Positions 49,334 to 60,536 of a stretch of 64,000 nt of DNA are shown piece by piece (position 1 is the stretch's first letter; every line of letters starts with the position of its first letter). A program made the position numbers and the translations under genes. The stretch is from Zychaea mexicana. Its lineage: Eukaryota; Mucoromycota; Mucoromycetes; Mucorales; Lichtheimiaceae. The stretch is from positions 434,001 through 498,000 of the forward strand of contig NW_026516674.1 in the NCBI RefSeq assembly GCF_025766255.1, read 5' to 3'. The notes beneath the pieces were generated by a model. That model saw only the letters and a program-made list of their open reading frames with translations. It was not told the origin of the DNA and did not search any database.

Positions 49334-50349
49334 TTATAATGCAACGTATTCGAGAACCTAAAATGATCAGCAAATCGTTAAAAGTCCAATTCTTTTGTGC
49401 GTTATCATTTTTGATGCAGTCATTAGAAAGGACGAAAATATGCATACCTGTTTATGAGGCAAGAATGCTAACCAATCCGATGTTGTAGTAGGCAACAATC
49501 CCATAGCATTGACCTTATAAACACCGAGTAACATGGTTAATATATGCAAGCCCAAAAAGACCAATTTAGGTACAATCAGCTCAGTGGCAGTTTCTTTGGA
49601 TTCGAAGCGTGCAAAGTCTACATGGACATTACAACATTGAGTTTTTCCCCAATAAAGACATATCCACTTTTTTTCCCTCTGTTTATCTGATGCTGGAAAT
49701 CCTTACTTTGTTGAAGGGACATGATCGCTTTGGCAGGCTGGAAGAACAACATGGCGGTAATCATGACACTAAAAATTTGCACACCGTTTCCGGTCATATA
49801 AAGCATGAATGCATTCATGGGTATACTCTTGGCCGGGCTCCATGCAACATCCCAAGCTCTCTATATAGACATTAAGCTTTATAAGCTAGACTATCATGAC
49901 CGTCTATGCACCGATTCTTGCAAAAGAAAAATTAAAGGCGCGTGTAACGCGTCTTTACTCCTTCTCTTCTCCCATCCCTCTACATTCTTTAGTCATTCGC
50001 GTTCCATCTTTTACCCGGATCTTTAATGCAGTATCATTATGTGTTTCTTGCGCTGTAGATTGTCGTGTCGATTTCTATTTTTATTTTTAAGAATGAATAC
50101 AATTTTGTAACGGTATCACTGTAGTAAGAAAGGAAAAGGACGAGTGTATAACGTACTGATCCAGCTTTGGCATTCGAAAGAGCGCCCTGTTCAAATCCAA
50201 CGGGGTTGGCAATGTTTGACTTTCTAAACGGGTGATTCATATATAAAAGTGAGTCACATTGTATCAGAGTTATGCCTAATATAAAGCGTCGATTTAACTA
50301 ACTTTTTGATGGGATTTATTGACGCATAATCGATCGACCAGTCTGCCAT
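49334..50349 (-). CDS. EMC4: ER membrane protein complex subunit 4
   Basis: Six exons (50349-50303, 50223-50153, 50052-50015, 49860-49707, 49617-49448, 49357-49334) give 167 residues, near the usual 180-190. EMC is the ER insertase for tail-anchored and multi-pass proteins; Emc4 is a small two-helix subunit contacting the cytosolic vestibule. Diagnostic stretches are AWDVAWSPAKSIPMNAFMLY, MTGNGVQIFSVMITAMLFF and GLLPTTTSDWLAF, which parallel the human KQIPMNLFIMYMAGN and MGLLPTHASDWLAF. Two membrane segments are visible (about 70-90 and 123-142). The second intron is the least certain: to keep frame it needs a GTTATA donor rather than the better-looking GTACGT four bases upstream. The last exon is only 24 bases (VLEYVAL). 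Confidence 0.9.
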
Positions 50350-51685
50350 GATGTAAGTTGTGTTGGAAACAAAGAAGAGAAGCGGACTTTGGCGAAGAGT
50401 TGTACTTAGAAAGCTGGCTCGCATTGACTGAAGTAAAAATCGAGGCTCACGATAAACCTATCTATAAATCAGCCATCTTTGTATGTCAAGCTCCATATGA
50501 CTAGGTACTTGGACTTTCATATGTTTTTTTCTTAGCTTATAGCATCTTTTTCATATACAGGAAATAAAAAAAAAGCCGATTCATCCTTGTTCACGACCAG
50601 CTCATAGTTATCGATTACCCGCACAAACAGTTCCAAAACTTTACAGTGTTGCCGTCTGATATGTATTACGCATGTATCAAAGATTCTACTATATTTATAA
50701 ACTTCTGGTTTGACATGACAGATGCAGCAAGTAGATATTCTATACTTTGAGAATATATCGAAAACGAGGAAATCGACGATGGCAATTCAGGTTCCTTTTT
50801 ATGGGGGTCTATAACTGTATGTGGGAAGCAAAATGCAGTATTATAATAGCTACATATAACTTTTAATACAGTAATACTTTCCACTTCCTGAGACCTTTGC
50901 TCACGTATATACCCATGTCGCTGCTGCTCAAACATAGTACAGACACACCCCGGGTCGAGTCTTAAAATCAGCGTTTCGGCTGTTTATAATTACTTGACCC
51001 TACACGTAACTTGATCATGGTCAAATTATAAAGTGGTAGCAATGTGGTTTTATCCGATATCATTACTGTGTTTTACAACAAGCAAGGAAACTTGTATAGG
51101 GGCTATGATCGAAGTCAAGTTTGGTAATTTTCGTACGCAATCCATTTTTGAGAAAGCATCCATCCGAAGAGACATGCTTAATTAGTAAGCAAACCTTATT
51201 CCTTTGCCACTTTTCCATCCTTCAGTTTACTAGGTACTCGGTAGTAGATCATTCTAGAAACAGAGAAAAAATCCAAATAATGTCAATTAGAGTGGTGCTT
51301 GTTTCGCATAGTCGCACAAGTTTTCAACTTTAAAAGATCTTATGGATGACGAATCTTTTGAAACGCAACAATACACAGCGGATTATTATCCCAACAACGA
51401 AGAAGTGTGTGCATCAGATGTTATCATACACAAGTAAAAGTAACATATGCCCTGGTAGATCGTTTGTCACACTAATACTTGTCCCATAATCTTTTAGTTC
51501 TTGCGTCATGTGCATGAAAGTAAGAATTTGCCTGCGAAATTGCGTGCGCGCGTGCGCCGTTGATTCACCGACTAGGCCGTGGCCGAATTTGTCAGCAACT
51601 TATTAAACGCATAAAAAGCGTTGCTCCGGGGAGCGCGACGCTTTTCCCCCCGGAAACACTTTTTTTTTAAAAAAAAACTATAACA
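50350..51685. other. Intergenic, no supported gene
   Basis: A short frame at 51342-51434 starts MDDESFETQQYTADYYPNN but ends quickly and is not assignable. The last 150 bases form the promoter of the first GST gene, with the conserved element at 51539-51640. Confidence 0.5.
51539..51640 (+). promoter_or_regulatory. Conserved upstream element of first GST gene
   Basis: GCGTGCGCGCGTGCGCCGTT at about 51540 and, downstream, ACGCATAAAAAGCGTTGC (about 51607-51624) with GAGCGCGACG recur in the same order and similar spacing upstream of the second GST gene (53178-53265). The CATAAAAAGCG block lies about 70 bases before the start codon and is TATA-like. Shared promoter sequence after tandem duplication, or retained regulatory sites; both readings are possible. 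Confidence 0.6.
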
Positions 51686-52793
51686 ATGTCTGGTAAGCAC
51701 AATGACAAACGCCTTTTTGGGACTTTGTAGATTGCACGTCCACAAAAGAAAGGAACTGAAGCATTGACTCAAGTACTCTCTTCTATTGCTCAAAAAATAG
51801 ATAAAGCTGTCTTTTACACTGCTGCTATTTGCCCATACGCTCAACGCGCTGCCATCGCGCTCAAGGAGATTGGATTAGAGTATGAGCACGTTGAAATTGA
51901 CTTGGCCAACAAACCCTCTTGGTAAGTCACGACGTAATCACGGTCTCCATAGTCAAAAGAAAAAGAAAGTTTTTTTGCTTATGAACATATATATATATAT
52001 ATATATATAACAGGTACCCGAATGTCAATCCCGAGTCCAAGGTTCCTGCTCTCACAATTAACGGCAAAAACATCGCTGAGTCTCTTGTCCTTATTGAACT
52101 GGCCAACGACTTGAAGCCCGAGAAGGGGTAAGCTCATAGTGCCAAGTGAAGGGAAAACGGGAAAGGAGAGGCAGAGAAGGGGTTTAAGAAATATGCGCAA
52201 ACGTTGTTAAAGCAAACTCTAATGTGTGTGTACAACATTCTAGTTTGCTTCCAAGCGATCCAGTGCAGCGTGCTCAAATCCGATTTGCAATTGAGTACTT
52301 TGCATCCAAGGTTAGCTCGGCATGGTATGGTTTCTTACTTCGTGACTACAGCAAGGAGAATCTTCCAAAGTACACTGAAGGCCTTGAAGCCGCATATTCT
52401 CGCGTAAGTCGTTTTCCTTTAACTATAGTACTATATTGGAATTTTAAATGCTTGAGGGCACTGCTACCGATACCTGTACGTATACAAGACACTGATGGCT
52501 GTGATGTTGTATAGATCAACGAACTTTTGCTTGAACAAGCTCCCTCTGGCCCTTACTTCCTTGGCTCTGAATATTCACTCGCTGACATTGCAATCGCGCC
52601 ATTTGTCGCTCGTCAGGCAGCCACTCACAAAGCCTTGTTGAATGGCCTTGAAATTGAAGCTGTCAAGAAATATCCTCGTCTCCAGGAATGGTTAAATGGC
52701 ATCGTCAGCCGACCCACCTTCAAGGACACCTACCCTGGTGATGATGCTATTGTCGATGGCATCAAGTCCAAGTGGAACATCACCAGTCTTTAA
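51686..52793 (+). CDS. Omega-like glutathione S-transferase, copy 1
   Basis: Five exons (51686-51692, 51753-51921, 52014-52127, 52244-52403, 52515-52793) close in frame at 242 residues. The thioredoxin-like N-terminal domain has VFYTAAICPYAQRAAIAL. The CPYAQR motif places a catalytic cysteine where omega-class GSTs have theirs, suited to thiol transfer and deglutathionylation rather than classical conjugation. SKVPAL and ESLVLIEL are the cis-proline and glutathione gamma-Glu contact regions. The all-helical C-terminal domain contains GPYFLGSEYSLADIAIAPFV, the conserved folding motif. Exon 1 is only seven bases (Met-Ser plus one base). The second intron ends in an AT run directly against the 3' splice site. 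The paralogue follows about 520 bases downstream in the same orientation. Confidence 0.93.
51987..52009. repeat. AT dinucleotide run in GST intron
   Basis: Eleven AT units end one base before the CAG acceptor of intron 2 of the first GST gene, replacing the usual pyrimidine tract. Confidence 0.95.
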
Positions 52794-53310
52794 GTTATAA
52801 CATTCCTTAACCATATCTTAAATAGTATCTTCATTTTTTTTGTACTCATGTCCCCGCCTTCCATGAAGATGCGTATATTTAAAAGGATGTTTATTTGCGT
52901 ATTCGTAACAACTGTTGGTTTTGAGCATCGTCTCTTCTGGCGTGGATACGTAGTGCCACACGTTCGTTTCAAAGCTTAAATTTACTTGTTATTTTATGAT
53001 CCGATATAATATATAGCGCAATAACATCTTGACACAAACATCATAGCGGCTAAGTATGTGCAACAGAATACACTTATATACAGTGCAAGCAACTAATATA
53101 TGTCGGGTAAACGGTTATACAGTAATTTCTGTCGCCGTATTCCTTTTTACATTCATGGAAAATTATATTGCAGGATTGCGTGCGCGCGTGCGCCGTTGAT
53201 TCGCGGACATGGGAAACCGCATTCAGCAAACGCATAAAAAGCGTTGCTTTTAGAGCGCGACGTCTTTTCCCGTAATATTTCTTGATTTATCCAAGACTTA
53301 AACAACAACA
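52794..53310. other. Intergenic region between the tandem GST genes
   Basis: Contains the terminator region of copy 1 and the promoter of copy 2. No other gene was seen. Confidence 0.7.
53176..53268 (+). promoter_or_regulatory. Conserved upstream element of second GST gene
   Basis: Repeats the copy 1 upstream blocks: GCGTGCGCGCGTGCGCCGTT followed by GATTC, then ACGCATAAAAAGCGTTGC and GAGCGCGACG. The intervening sequence differs, so the blocks are better conserved than their surroundings. Confidence 0.6.
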
Positions 53311-54447
53311 ATGTCTGGTAAAGGGAAACGCACTTATGAATCTTCTACATTGCACGTTAGCAGGAGAAAGGGACAGAAGCATCTGTCTCAAGTACTTTCT
53401 TTCTATCGTTACAAAAAAAATAGATGAACTTGTCCTTTACGACGCTGCTGTTTGCCCATTCTGTCATCGCGCTGCCATCGCGTTCAAGGAGACAGGTTTA
53501 AAGTATAAGCGTGTTGAAATTGACTTGGCCAACAAGCCTTCCTGGTAAGTGGTAACATGGCAACGGTTGCTTTCACACTGAAGTAGAAAGATCTTTGCTT
53601 AAGTATGAGTGCGTATTTATACGATAGGTTTAAGGATGTTATTCCTGATGCTAAGGTTCCTGCTCTCGCTATCCAAGGCACAATCATCTCCGAGTCCCTT
53701 GTTCTCATCGAACTCGCCAACGACTTGCAGCCTGAGAAGGGGTTAGTAAACGCACTTGAGCGAAAGAGAAACTGAGCAAGATTTAAGAAACGTTCATACT
53801 GTATACCCAATTTTACTTAAAAAATGTCAGAGTAAGCACTAACGGATGTGCATTCTATATATAATCTAACGTAGTTTGCTTCCCCGAGATCCAGTGAAAC
53901 GTGCTCAAATTCGATTTGCAATTGAATACTTCTCATCCAAAGTTAGCTCTGTATGGTATAACTTCCTTATGCACGAATTTAAAAAGGAGAACCTTGCAAA
54001 GTGCATTGAAGGCCTTGAAGCTGGATACACTCGCGTAAGTTTTTTCTGGGTTATCACTACTACAGTCACATTTCAAGTGTTAAAATGCGTGATTCCCAAG
54101 TATGCGAGTTACTGATAAAAGAATTGGCTGTCATACGTCTGTTCTTCTATAATCTTGCATAGATCAATGAATTATTACTTGAACAAGCTCCCTCTGGCCC
54201 TTACTTTCTGGGATCCGAGTATTCACTTGCTGACATTGCAATCGCGCCGATTGTCGCTCGTCAGGCAGCCGGTTTTAAGGCCTTTTTGAATGGCCTTGAG
54301 ATTGAAGCTGTCAAGAAATATCCTCGTCTTCAGGAATGGTTGGAAGGCATCGTCAGTAGACCCACCTTTAAGGAAACCTACCCTGGTGATGAAATTGTTA
54401 TTAACTTTTACAAGAAGGAGTGGAATGTTTCTAGTCTTTTAGACTAG
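53311..54447 (+). CDS. Omega-like glutathione S-transferase, copy 2
   Basis: Five exons (53311-53317, 53364-53544, 53628-53741, 53875-54034, 54163-54447) close in frame at 248 residues. Introns lie at the same places as in copy 1. Most of the protein is closely similar (RDPVKRAQIRFAIEYFSSKV, GPYFLGSEYSLADIAIAPIV). The active-site region reads LYDAAVCPFCHRAAIAF, so the CPYA of copy 1 is CPFC here, a dithiol glutaredoxin-like motif. The N-terminal 25 residues and the extreme C-terminus diverge. Small indels near 53370-53425 relative to copy 1 move the first acceptor to the AG at 53362-53363. The coding frame is intact and the copy is probably functional. Confidence 0.9.
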
Positions 54448-56927
54448 AGCATTTTGTAACCATATCTCTATAGTTTTTTTTCTTTTTGTACTTTTTATTA
54501 CATTCACCAGCCCTGGATGTAAAATCACCTGTTGTATAAAAACAATCAATATATATAATTGCGCTAACCACAAATGATTGAGAAAATGTGAATGAAGAAA
54601 GCTAGAGGAGCTTCTCATCTATCCGTCCGCGACTAGTAACGGACAAGGCGCAGATGACTCAGAGAATCCTCTTTTATAGATGAGATTTGACAGCAGCTTG
54701 CTTGGAGATTCATGGAAAAACTAAACCTATTTAACATGCTCGCTACTGTACATACTATGAGCAACATGTCATAAAAGTGGCACTATTAAGCGGTTCTAGA
54801 TATCACTACTGTATTCATGTTAATGTTATCCGGATATTCTATGCTCTTACGCAAATGTGCGGATGCGGCCTTTTAACAGCGAACTCGTGAAAGACAGCCG
54901 GATTGTACTATTGTTCTATGATATATATCCGGTGACACTATGGATCTTATGTCTTCTGGATAAAAAATGAGTGCAGAAACGATGCAACAGTGTATTAAAA
55001 AGCACCAGTGACCACCAATAGGAAGATGCACTGTATGTCGTTCTGAAGGTGGTCTTGTTAGACTATCACTACAAAAACGCTCTAACGCATATATTTATAC
55101 TGTATTTGATGATGATACAAATCATAATTAACATCATACAGTGTTATTATCATCAAAAAAGATTGTATACTTAAAGTGAATGTGCCCTATCTGGCGAAAA
55201 CTTTATTCAAGTCAATAGTTACGAATCCATTCTCACCGACAGAATTGGAGGAGATTTTGTATGTTATGGCCGAACACAACATTATGTACAACATGAGTAC
55301 TATGCCAATCAGTCTATGTGATAATGCTGTAGTTATGCTGCGTAACTACATGATGCTACTACAGTGAACCTCGCTGATGTTGACCCATTAGGCGCATATA
55401 TCTGAAGCGATCAACACTATTGAGGGTTGACCAATTGCGAAGATCTCGGATAATTCTGTTTAGAAGATGCTCTTGTTGATGCTGTCGAGGGTTAATGCTA
55501 ACGAGGTTGACTTGACGGTGATCGACCTGTATATATCAGCACGACCCCATATCATCATGTGAATCCATTCGTACTAGTGGCCAGCATATGGTGCTAACTG
55601 CGTCTGTGCGTATTACAACATAACAAGGAAGCAAGCCGTAGATCTACTTGTGTCCTGCTGTTAAATTTCTACGGGCAATTATTATAGACATGTTGTCTTT
55701 CAGCCGCAACTTTTGAAATCCAAAAAACAGCTGGAGTGCACATATTATCTCAGAAAAAAAACTTCTAACAAAAAAACTTTACTGTATGCCTACAGCCTAC
55801 GTCCTGAAGATAAAAACTTTGGTAGATTCAAGCAGAATCAATTGTGTCATGTGTGCTTTTTATTAATCAAGAACTACCCCTGTTAAGCTCAACCTGCTAG
55901 AATGACTGTTAACTTTTTGTGCGCGTAGTAACTTTCTTGAAATAATACATTATCTCAAAGATTTCTGTTATTGTCTTTGGTTTATTTGATCTTTGCAAAG
56001 CTCTATGATAGTCATTTCTTTTTTAATTTATCATAGATATGAATGATATAACCAGCCTACAGCATTTATTGATGCTATATTATTATATTACTGACGCTTT
56101 TTATCTTCTAACATGGACAAGGCCAATTCAATCAGTGATATATAAAACCCTATTACTTTTTTTTACAGTAATCCTATTTAGACCTTCCATCGATAACTCG
56201 CACAAAACCACGACAGCAACAAAAGTATTTTTACGTTTTACTGTTATTACGATAATCAAAATACACATTATATGTGCATATTTGACATCATCCATATCCA
56301 AACAATAGTATCAGTAAGGTGTCCTTCAGAATCATATTCATTCTTTGGATTTAACAGGTTAAGTGAGAACGTCCTGAATGAGGGAGTACTTGTAGGAGAT
56401 TGCGTACTTTAAAGGGGGTCATATATGCCATTAAGCAATTAAGAAGGCATTGTTACTTTTAACTGGCAAACATGCAGAAAGTGAAGCGACTTGAAGAAAG
56501 CCAAAGACTCTGACAGTATGCCTTAGTCAACTCACATGTATATTGGAAGTCGAAAGTTCCAAGTACTGGTCTTGATGCAGGAAAAACTCTCTTTTCATGT
56601 CATGATGAACTTGGTAGCCGATATAGTTGAGATTGACACAGTAGTGTCTGTCATTGCTGTGAAAAAAAGGAAAGTAAGAGAGAGAACAAGATTAATGGCT
56701 CTTTATTCCTTAGGACAGCCAAAATTTGCGGTCTCTATAAGAGATCGTGTCCAACACCATAAGATACCGTGGAAGACTTATTTATTTTTTAAATGACACA
56801 TTACCATTCACAGGATAATTGAGGATATTCCAAATACTTCTTTCCTGCTTTAAATATGTATATGCAAAGAAAAAAATCGATAGTAAAAAAGGTCAGATTT
56901 GTATTGGCCAGAACTGCTAGAGAGCCA
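54448..56927. other. Gene-poor intergenic region
   Basis: About 2.5 kb, AT-rich. Frames at 55176-55367, 56039-56308 and 56536-56796 are short and unassignable. A hairpin-forming stretch lies at 54600-54690 (TCTCATCTAT paired with ATAGATGAGA, and GTCCG/CGGAC inside). At 55364 TACAGTGAACCTCGCTGATG resembles the end of the MITE at 62101. Confidence 0.5.
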
Positions 56928-57980
56928 CTATTTGCAGTCAGATCCTCGGGTCCACGGTGATCTGCTACCAGCATCCTTGCCCGTTTGGCGATTTCGCCAC
57001 AATTCTTGTCTTGAGGATACTGATTTGGTATCCGAGCGTTTTGAAGAAGCAACAGAGCCTTGTCTTGAGGATACTGAGCTGTTAACCGAGCGGTTTGAAG
57101 AAGCAACAGAGCCTCGTCTTGAGGATACAGAGCTGGTATCCGAGTGTCACAAAGAAGCAACAGAGCCTTGTCTTGAGGATACTGAGTCGATATCCGAGCG
57201 TTTTGGAGATGAAGCAACATACTCCGGTGATGTAGGCTTGACGACTTCTTGTTCCTTTTCTCCGCACAGCCTATAGTATTTTGCTTGGCAGGAACTCTTT
57301 GTGCGCCCCATCTTTTCAGCGATATCCTGCCATAGCATTTGTCCCTTGCGCATCTCTACCTATGTCTGCTCTCTTCGCTACTCCAGCGTCTACCGGTGGT
57401 ACCTTTCGGCCCTATAATATAACCATAAGGAAACTTTGAGCAATGGTGGTTCCTAGCATCACTGCTTTTATACTGTATATTTTACATGACCCTATCTATC
57501 ATTTTCATCAACAGCTAGACTACAACGTACCATTTGCTTGATCAGTAGTGTTAGCCTTGCTTTACGAGCGGCTATTGTACAACCCAGCTCAAAACCGATA
57601 CTGTCCCATGACGCATTGTTTTTGAACATTTCCAGTAAGCGATTTTCACTTGCAGGGGACCAGCGTCTATTGTGATTGGAAGGCTTGCTTGCAGGGCCCT
57701 GGTTAAAAAGATACAATGTAAAATTAGCAGACAGTCTCATATTCCACTTTCCATTCTGTTTAATATGTATCACTGGGATACTAAGAAAATCTCATTATCA
57801 TACAAACAACAAAATGTTTTCGCGTTCGGACATTGATAATCTCCTGAAAAGATGTTGGCAGCCTTTAGCTGAATGACGATATTCGATGAGCTCGGCAATA
57901 TCTTTCCAGGACATCTCCGGGTTGTCTGTTCTCGCCTTGACGACTGTCAACTTGTCTTCTGATGAAAAACGGGAAGCCAT
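56928..57980 (-). pseudogene. Protein with three Myb/SANT-like repeats, disabled
   Basis: Exon 1 (57980-57804) encodes a Myb-like repeat (SRFSSEDKLTVVKA, MSWKDIAELIEYR). Exon 2 (57698-57531) encodes a second (RRWSPASENRLLEMFKNNAS, WDSIGFELG). Exon 3 (57411-56928) encodes a third (RRWSSEES, then MLWQDIAEKMGRTKSSCQAK after a frameshift near 57365). Splice phases between the exons agree. The C-terminal part is a serine-rich 18-residue repeat (SVSSRQGSVASS) that contains an in-frame TGA near 57150. Myb repeats with bulky aromatic residues at regular spacing bind DNA. The frameshift and stop argue for a recent pseudogene. The first frame extends upstream to 58433 without a clear domain, so the gene may have been longer. 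Confidence 0.65.
57008..57223. repeat. 54-base tandem repeat, four units
   Basis: Units begin at about 57008, 57062, 57116 and 57170 with CTTGAGGATAC and continue with GTATCCGAG and GAAGCAACAGAGCC. The period of 54 bases (18 codons) keeps frame within the Myb-like pseudogene, encoding the SVSSRQGSVASS repeat on the minus strand. Units differ by a few substitutions, one creating a stop codon. Confidence 0.9.
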
Positions 57981-58433
57981 TTTTGGAAGGGAAGGATCTG
58001 ACAAAAGGTGTGGCCACAATTTGGTATCGTTGGAGAGTAAGAAGAATAGCAATGTGAATCTCTGTATGAGAAACTGAAAAGTAGTAGGGCTATCCATTCG
58101 TGTTGTAAAACCATACTCATCTGCATTGTTTGCAATCAGTGCCTGTTGTCGTCGGCGCTTTTGTTTGTCAGATGAAAAGTGATCTGGTGGCTGAAACCCT
58201 TTCATAGCAACAGACCATCTTTCGATCGCATCAGAATGCAGCTTTTCGTCATGTAACCGGCTGTCATCAGTGGCATCGAATCCCTGGGGTCGGTACTGAT
58301 TCAAAGCGTTTCGTAGTAGGTGGTGCTTTCGCATTCCTACATATCGCATCGCACTGGCTAAAAGAGAGGTGTTTTCATCGAGACTATAGAGCCACCTACG
58401 CCACGATGACTCACAGGATCGGTGGATATGCAT

Positions 58434-60270
58434 ATGTGGCGCTGGACAGTTCGTTCTCCAAAGTCTATCAATTTGTCTGCGTCGCTCGGTGATGCGTGGT
58501 GCATATTCGGCAAAGCCATAACTGCCATACGTAGTTCAGCGGCTTCGTGCAGGGCTTCACTTGTAGCTCAACGCACAACTGGTGGGTTTTGTCTCCGTCG
58601 CTTTGCACGAAATTCTTTTTCCACTTCTTTAACCGTTTTCAATGTATTGTACAGCAGAGCTAATCGATGATCCACGTTCCTTGAATCAGGATCGCATGCA
58701 CGTCATAATCGTTGAATCACTTGGTCACGGGTGCAACTCTTCATCCTGGTGGCGTATTTAATGGTGAGGCCGCTAATAACAAGCGTGATAATCCAGGTGA
58801 GATCGAGCAGTTGAGTATTTAAATCTGTTGGGAACGCACCGAGTTCCTCAAAACTAGGATTAATATGCGGAATCACAGTGGTCAACTGATTGTCTGAAAG
58901 TGCAACTGAATTAGTGAGCCAGTCGTCGTTCAGCATGTGGCATAATCGAGGTATTCCGACATAATCGACAAATGAGTCGTTTCGTTGATTCAGAATGCCG
59001 CAGTCGTGTAGAAAATTCCCAAAAGCAACAGATGTGACTCCTCGAGAGAAAGTGACAGTAACAAGTGGTTGTATTATGCTCATATGGTGGGCGAGCTGTT
59101 GTAAAGCGGCATCGCGACTGTCTCGAACGTAGGTTCAGGGGAACAGGTTGACAAATGGAAGTGGCGTACAGTCAAAGGAAGTTTCGTCGTAGTTTTCTTC
59201 ACCGCTACTCCACGCTTTTTGTCGTGCGAGGATCTGCCTTGTTAGCCTTCCTGCTCGCGAATCAGCAAAGAAGGTCTGTCTCGACGAATACAGTTTCGCT
59301 AACTTCTGAGCCAACCAGAACCAGAACAACGTGATTATGAAAGACGCGAGGCAGCGCTTGCTGAATCACCGTGTGAATGAGATTATCTGGTATCATATAA
59401 CCATTCTTCGGTTGCTCGCTGCAAGCCGTTGCACTTCTTGAACTATCAATTGGCCCCAGAAGTCTAGTAGATTGCGACGAAAAGATCGGCTATTTGATAT
59501 TTTTAAATCCTCGTGAAATGTAATCGCGAAGGTAGAGTATTCATGGAAGACTGGTGGGCCGGGCACATAAGCATTGTCAAAGCCACCATATTGCACATTT
59601 AAAAGGTTGTCGATTTCAGAGAAACCAATAGCGATACGCTCATTCAACGCTTCTCTAGACCGTGTTCCGCGATGGATCTCATAAATCCGCGTGTTGCTTA
59701 AGCGTTCATGTCGATCTCCAGTAGTATGCTGTAGAATTTACCGAGAAAACCACCAGCATTTGCAGCATCGCGTATGTGTTGCTCCAATGGCGGGCAACCA
59801 GTTACTACACCAACATACCGAAAGTACATTGGTTGATCCTGATGAAGAGCTGCAAGCTCCGCCCATATATCCGTCTTTAAGAATTCCTCGTCGTCCTCGC
59901 TCAATCGAGCAAGAATACCCTGAAATGTTGCCGGAGTGATAGTCCAACTACGAAGATATAAGATGGTGGTGTTGCGGGGTACTACAGCGCTTGTTGCTTC
60001 TCGTAGACCAAGGGCTGAGACGAGTGTGGCATCGTCGACAAGTGAGTTGTTGTCCATAATTCTAATAATTGTTTTATGGAATTGTCGCGACTGGTCATGG
60101 TCGTCACGAAGCAAGAAAGAGATTGATCCACAGTTGACGCTAGTAGTATCTTGTTGTACCTCGCACATGCGCTCTCTGACCTTACAAGCACAAGTTGCTC
60201 CACTCGCAGTGATGGTAAACGTTCTTGCAGTCGACCATGATGTGGAGACATTCTACAACACAAGTACAAC
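58434..60270 (-). pseudogene. Multiply disabled gene of unknown family with a GIY-YIG-like motif
   Basis: Minus-strand frames join into one long protein only if several breaks are crossed. Frameshifts lie near 59690 (GCTTAAGC), 59396 and 59260. In-frame TGA codons lie near 59135, 58702 and 58566. The first section (60270-59698) includes TFTITASGATCACKVRERMC and later PMYFRYVGVVTG...PLEQHIRDA. The latter has the Y-x-G-x-T...H spacing of GIY-YIG nuclease domains, a weak match. Later sections are TRSREALNERIAIGFSEIDN, AGRLTRQILARQKAWSSGEE and KEVEKEFRAKRRRQNPP. I do not recognise the whole. At least two of the stops lie in an arginine-rich context compatible with CGA to TGA changes. It may continue into the frame at 57980-58433. 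Confidence 0.5.
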
Positions 60271-60536
60271 GTATAAGTTTAGACTGCTGTGTTCGCGGGA
60301 GAAAACTGTGCTCTATCATTATCGAAAAAGCTGAAGCCATCCTTTTTTTCAGTTAGATGTACGTACATTCGATATGGAAAACGGTAAAAATAAAAAGAAG
60401 TAAAAGAAAGCAGTCATCAACTTACGCAAGCACTTTTAATTAGTAGGAACCATGAATACCGATTTATCACTGTATTACTATATAAATAATAAATAATATA
60501 CCTTTACATGAACTTTTCTATCGCATATTTCTCACA

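Noticed and set aside
51342..51434. Short ORF MDDESFETQQYTADYYPNN upstream of the GST genes
   Set aside because: Ends after about 30 codons; a possible splice continuation at 51498 gives only a few residues and no recognisable protein.
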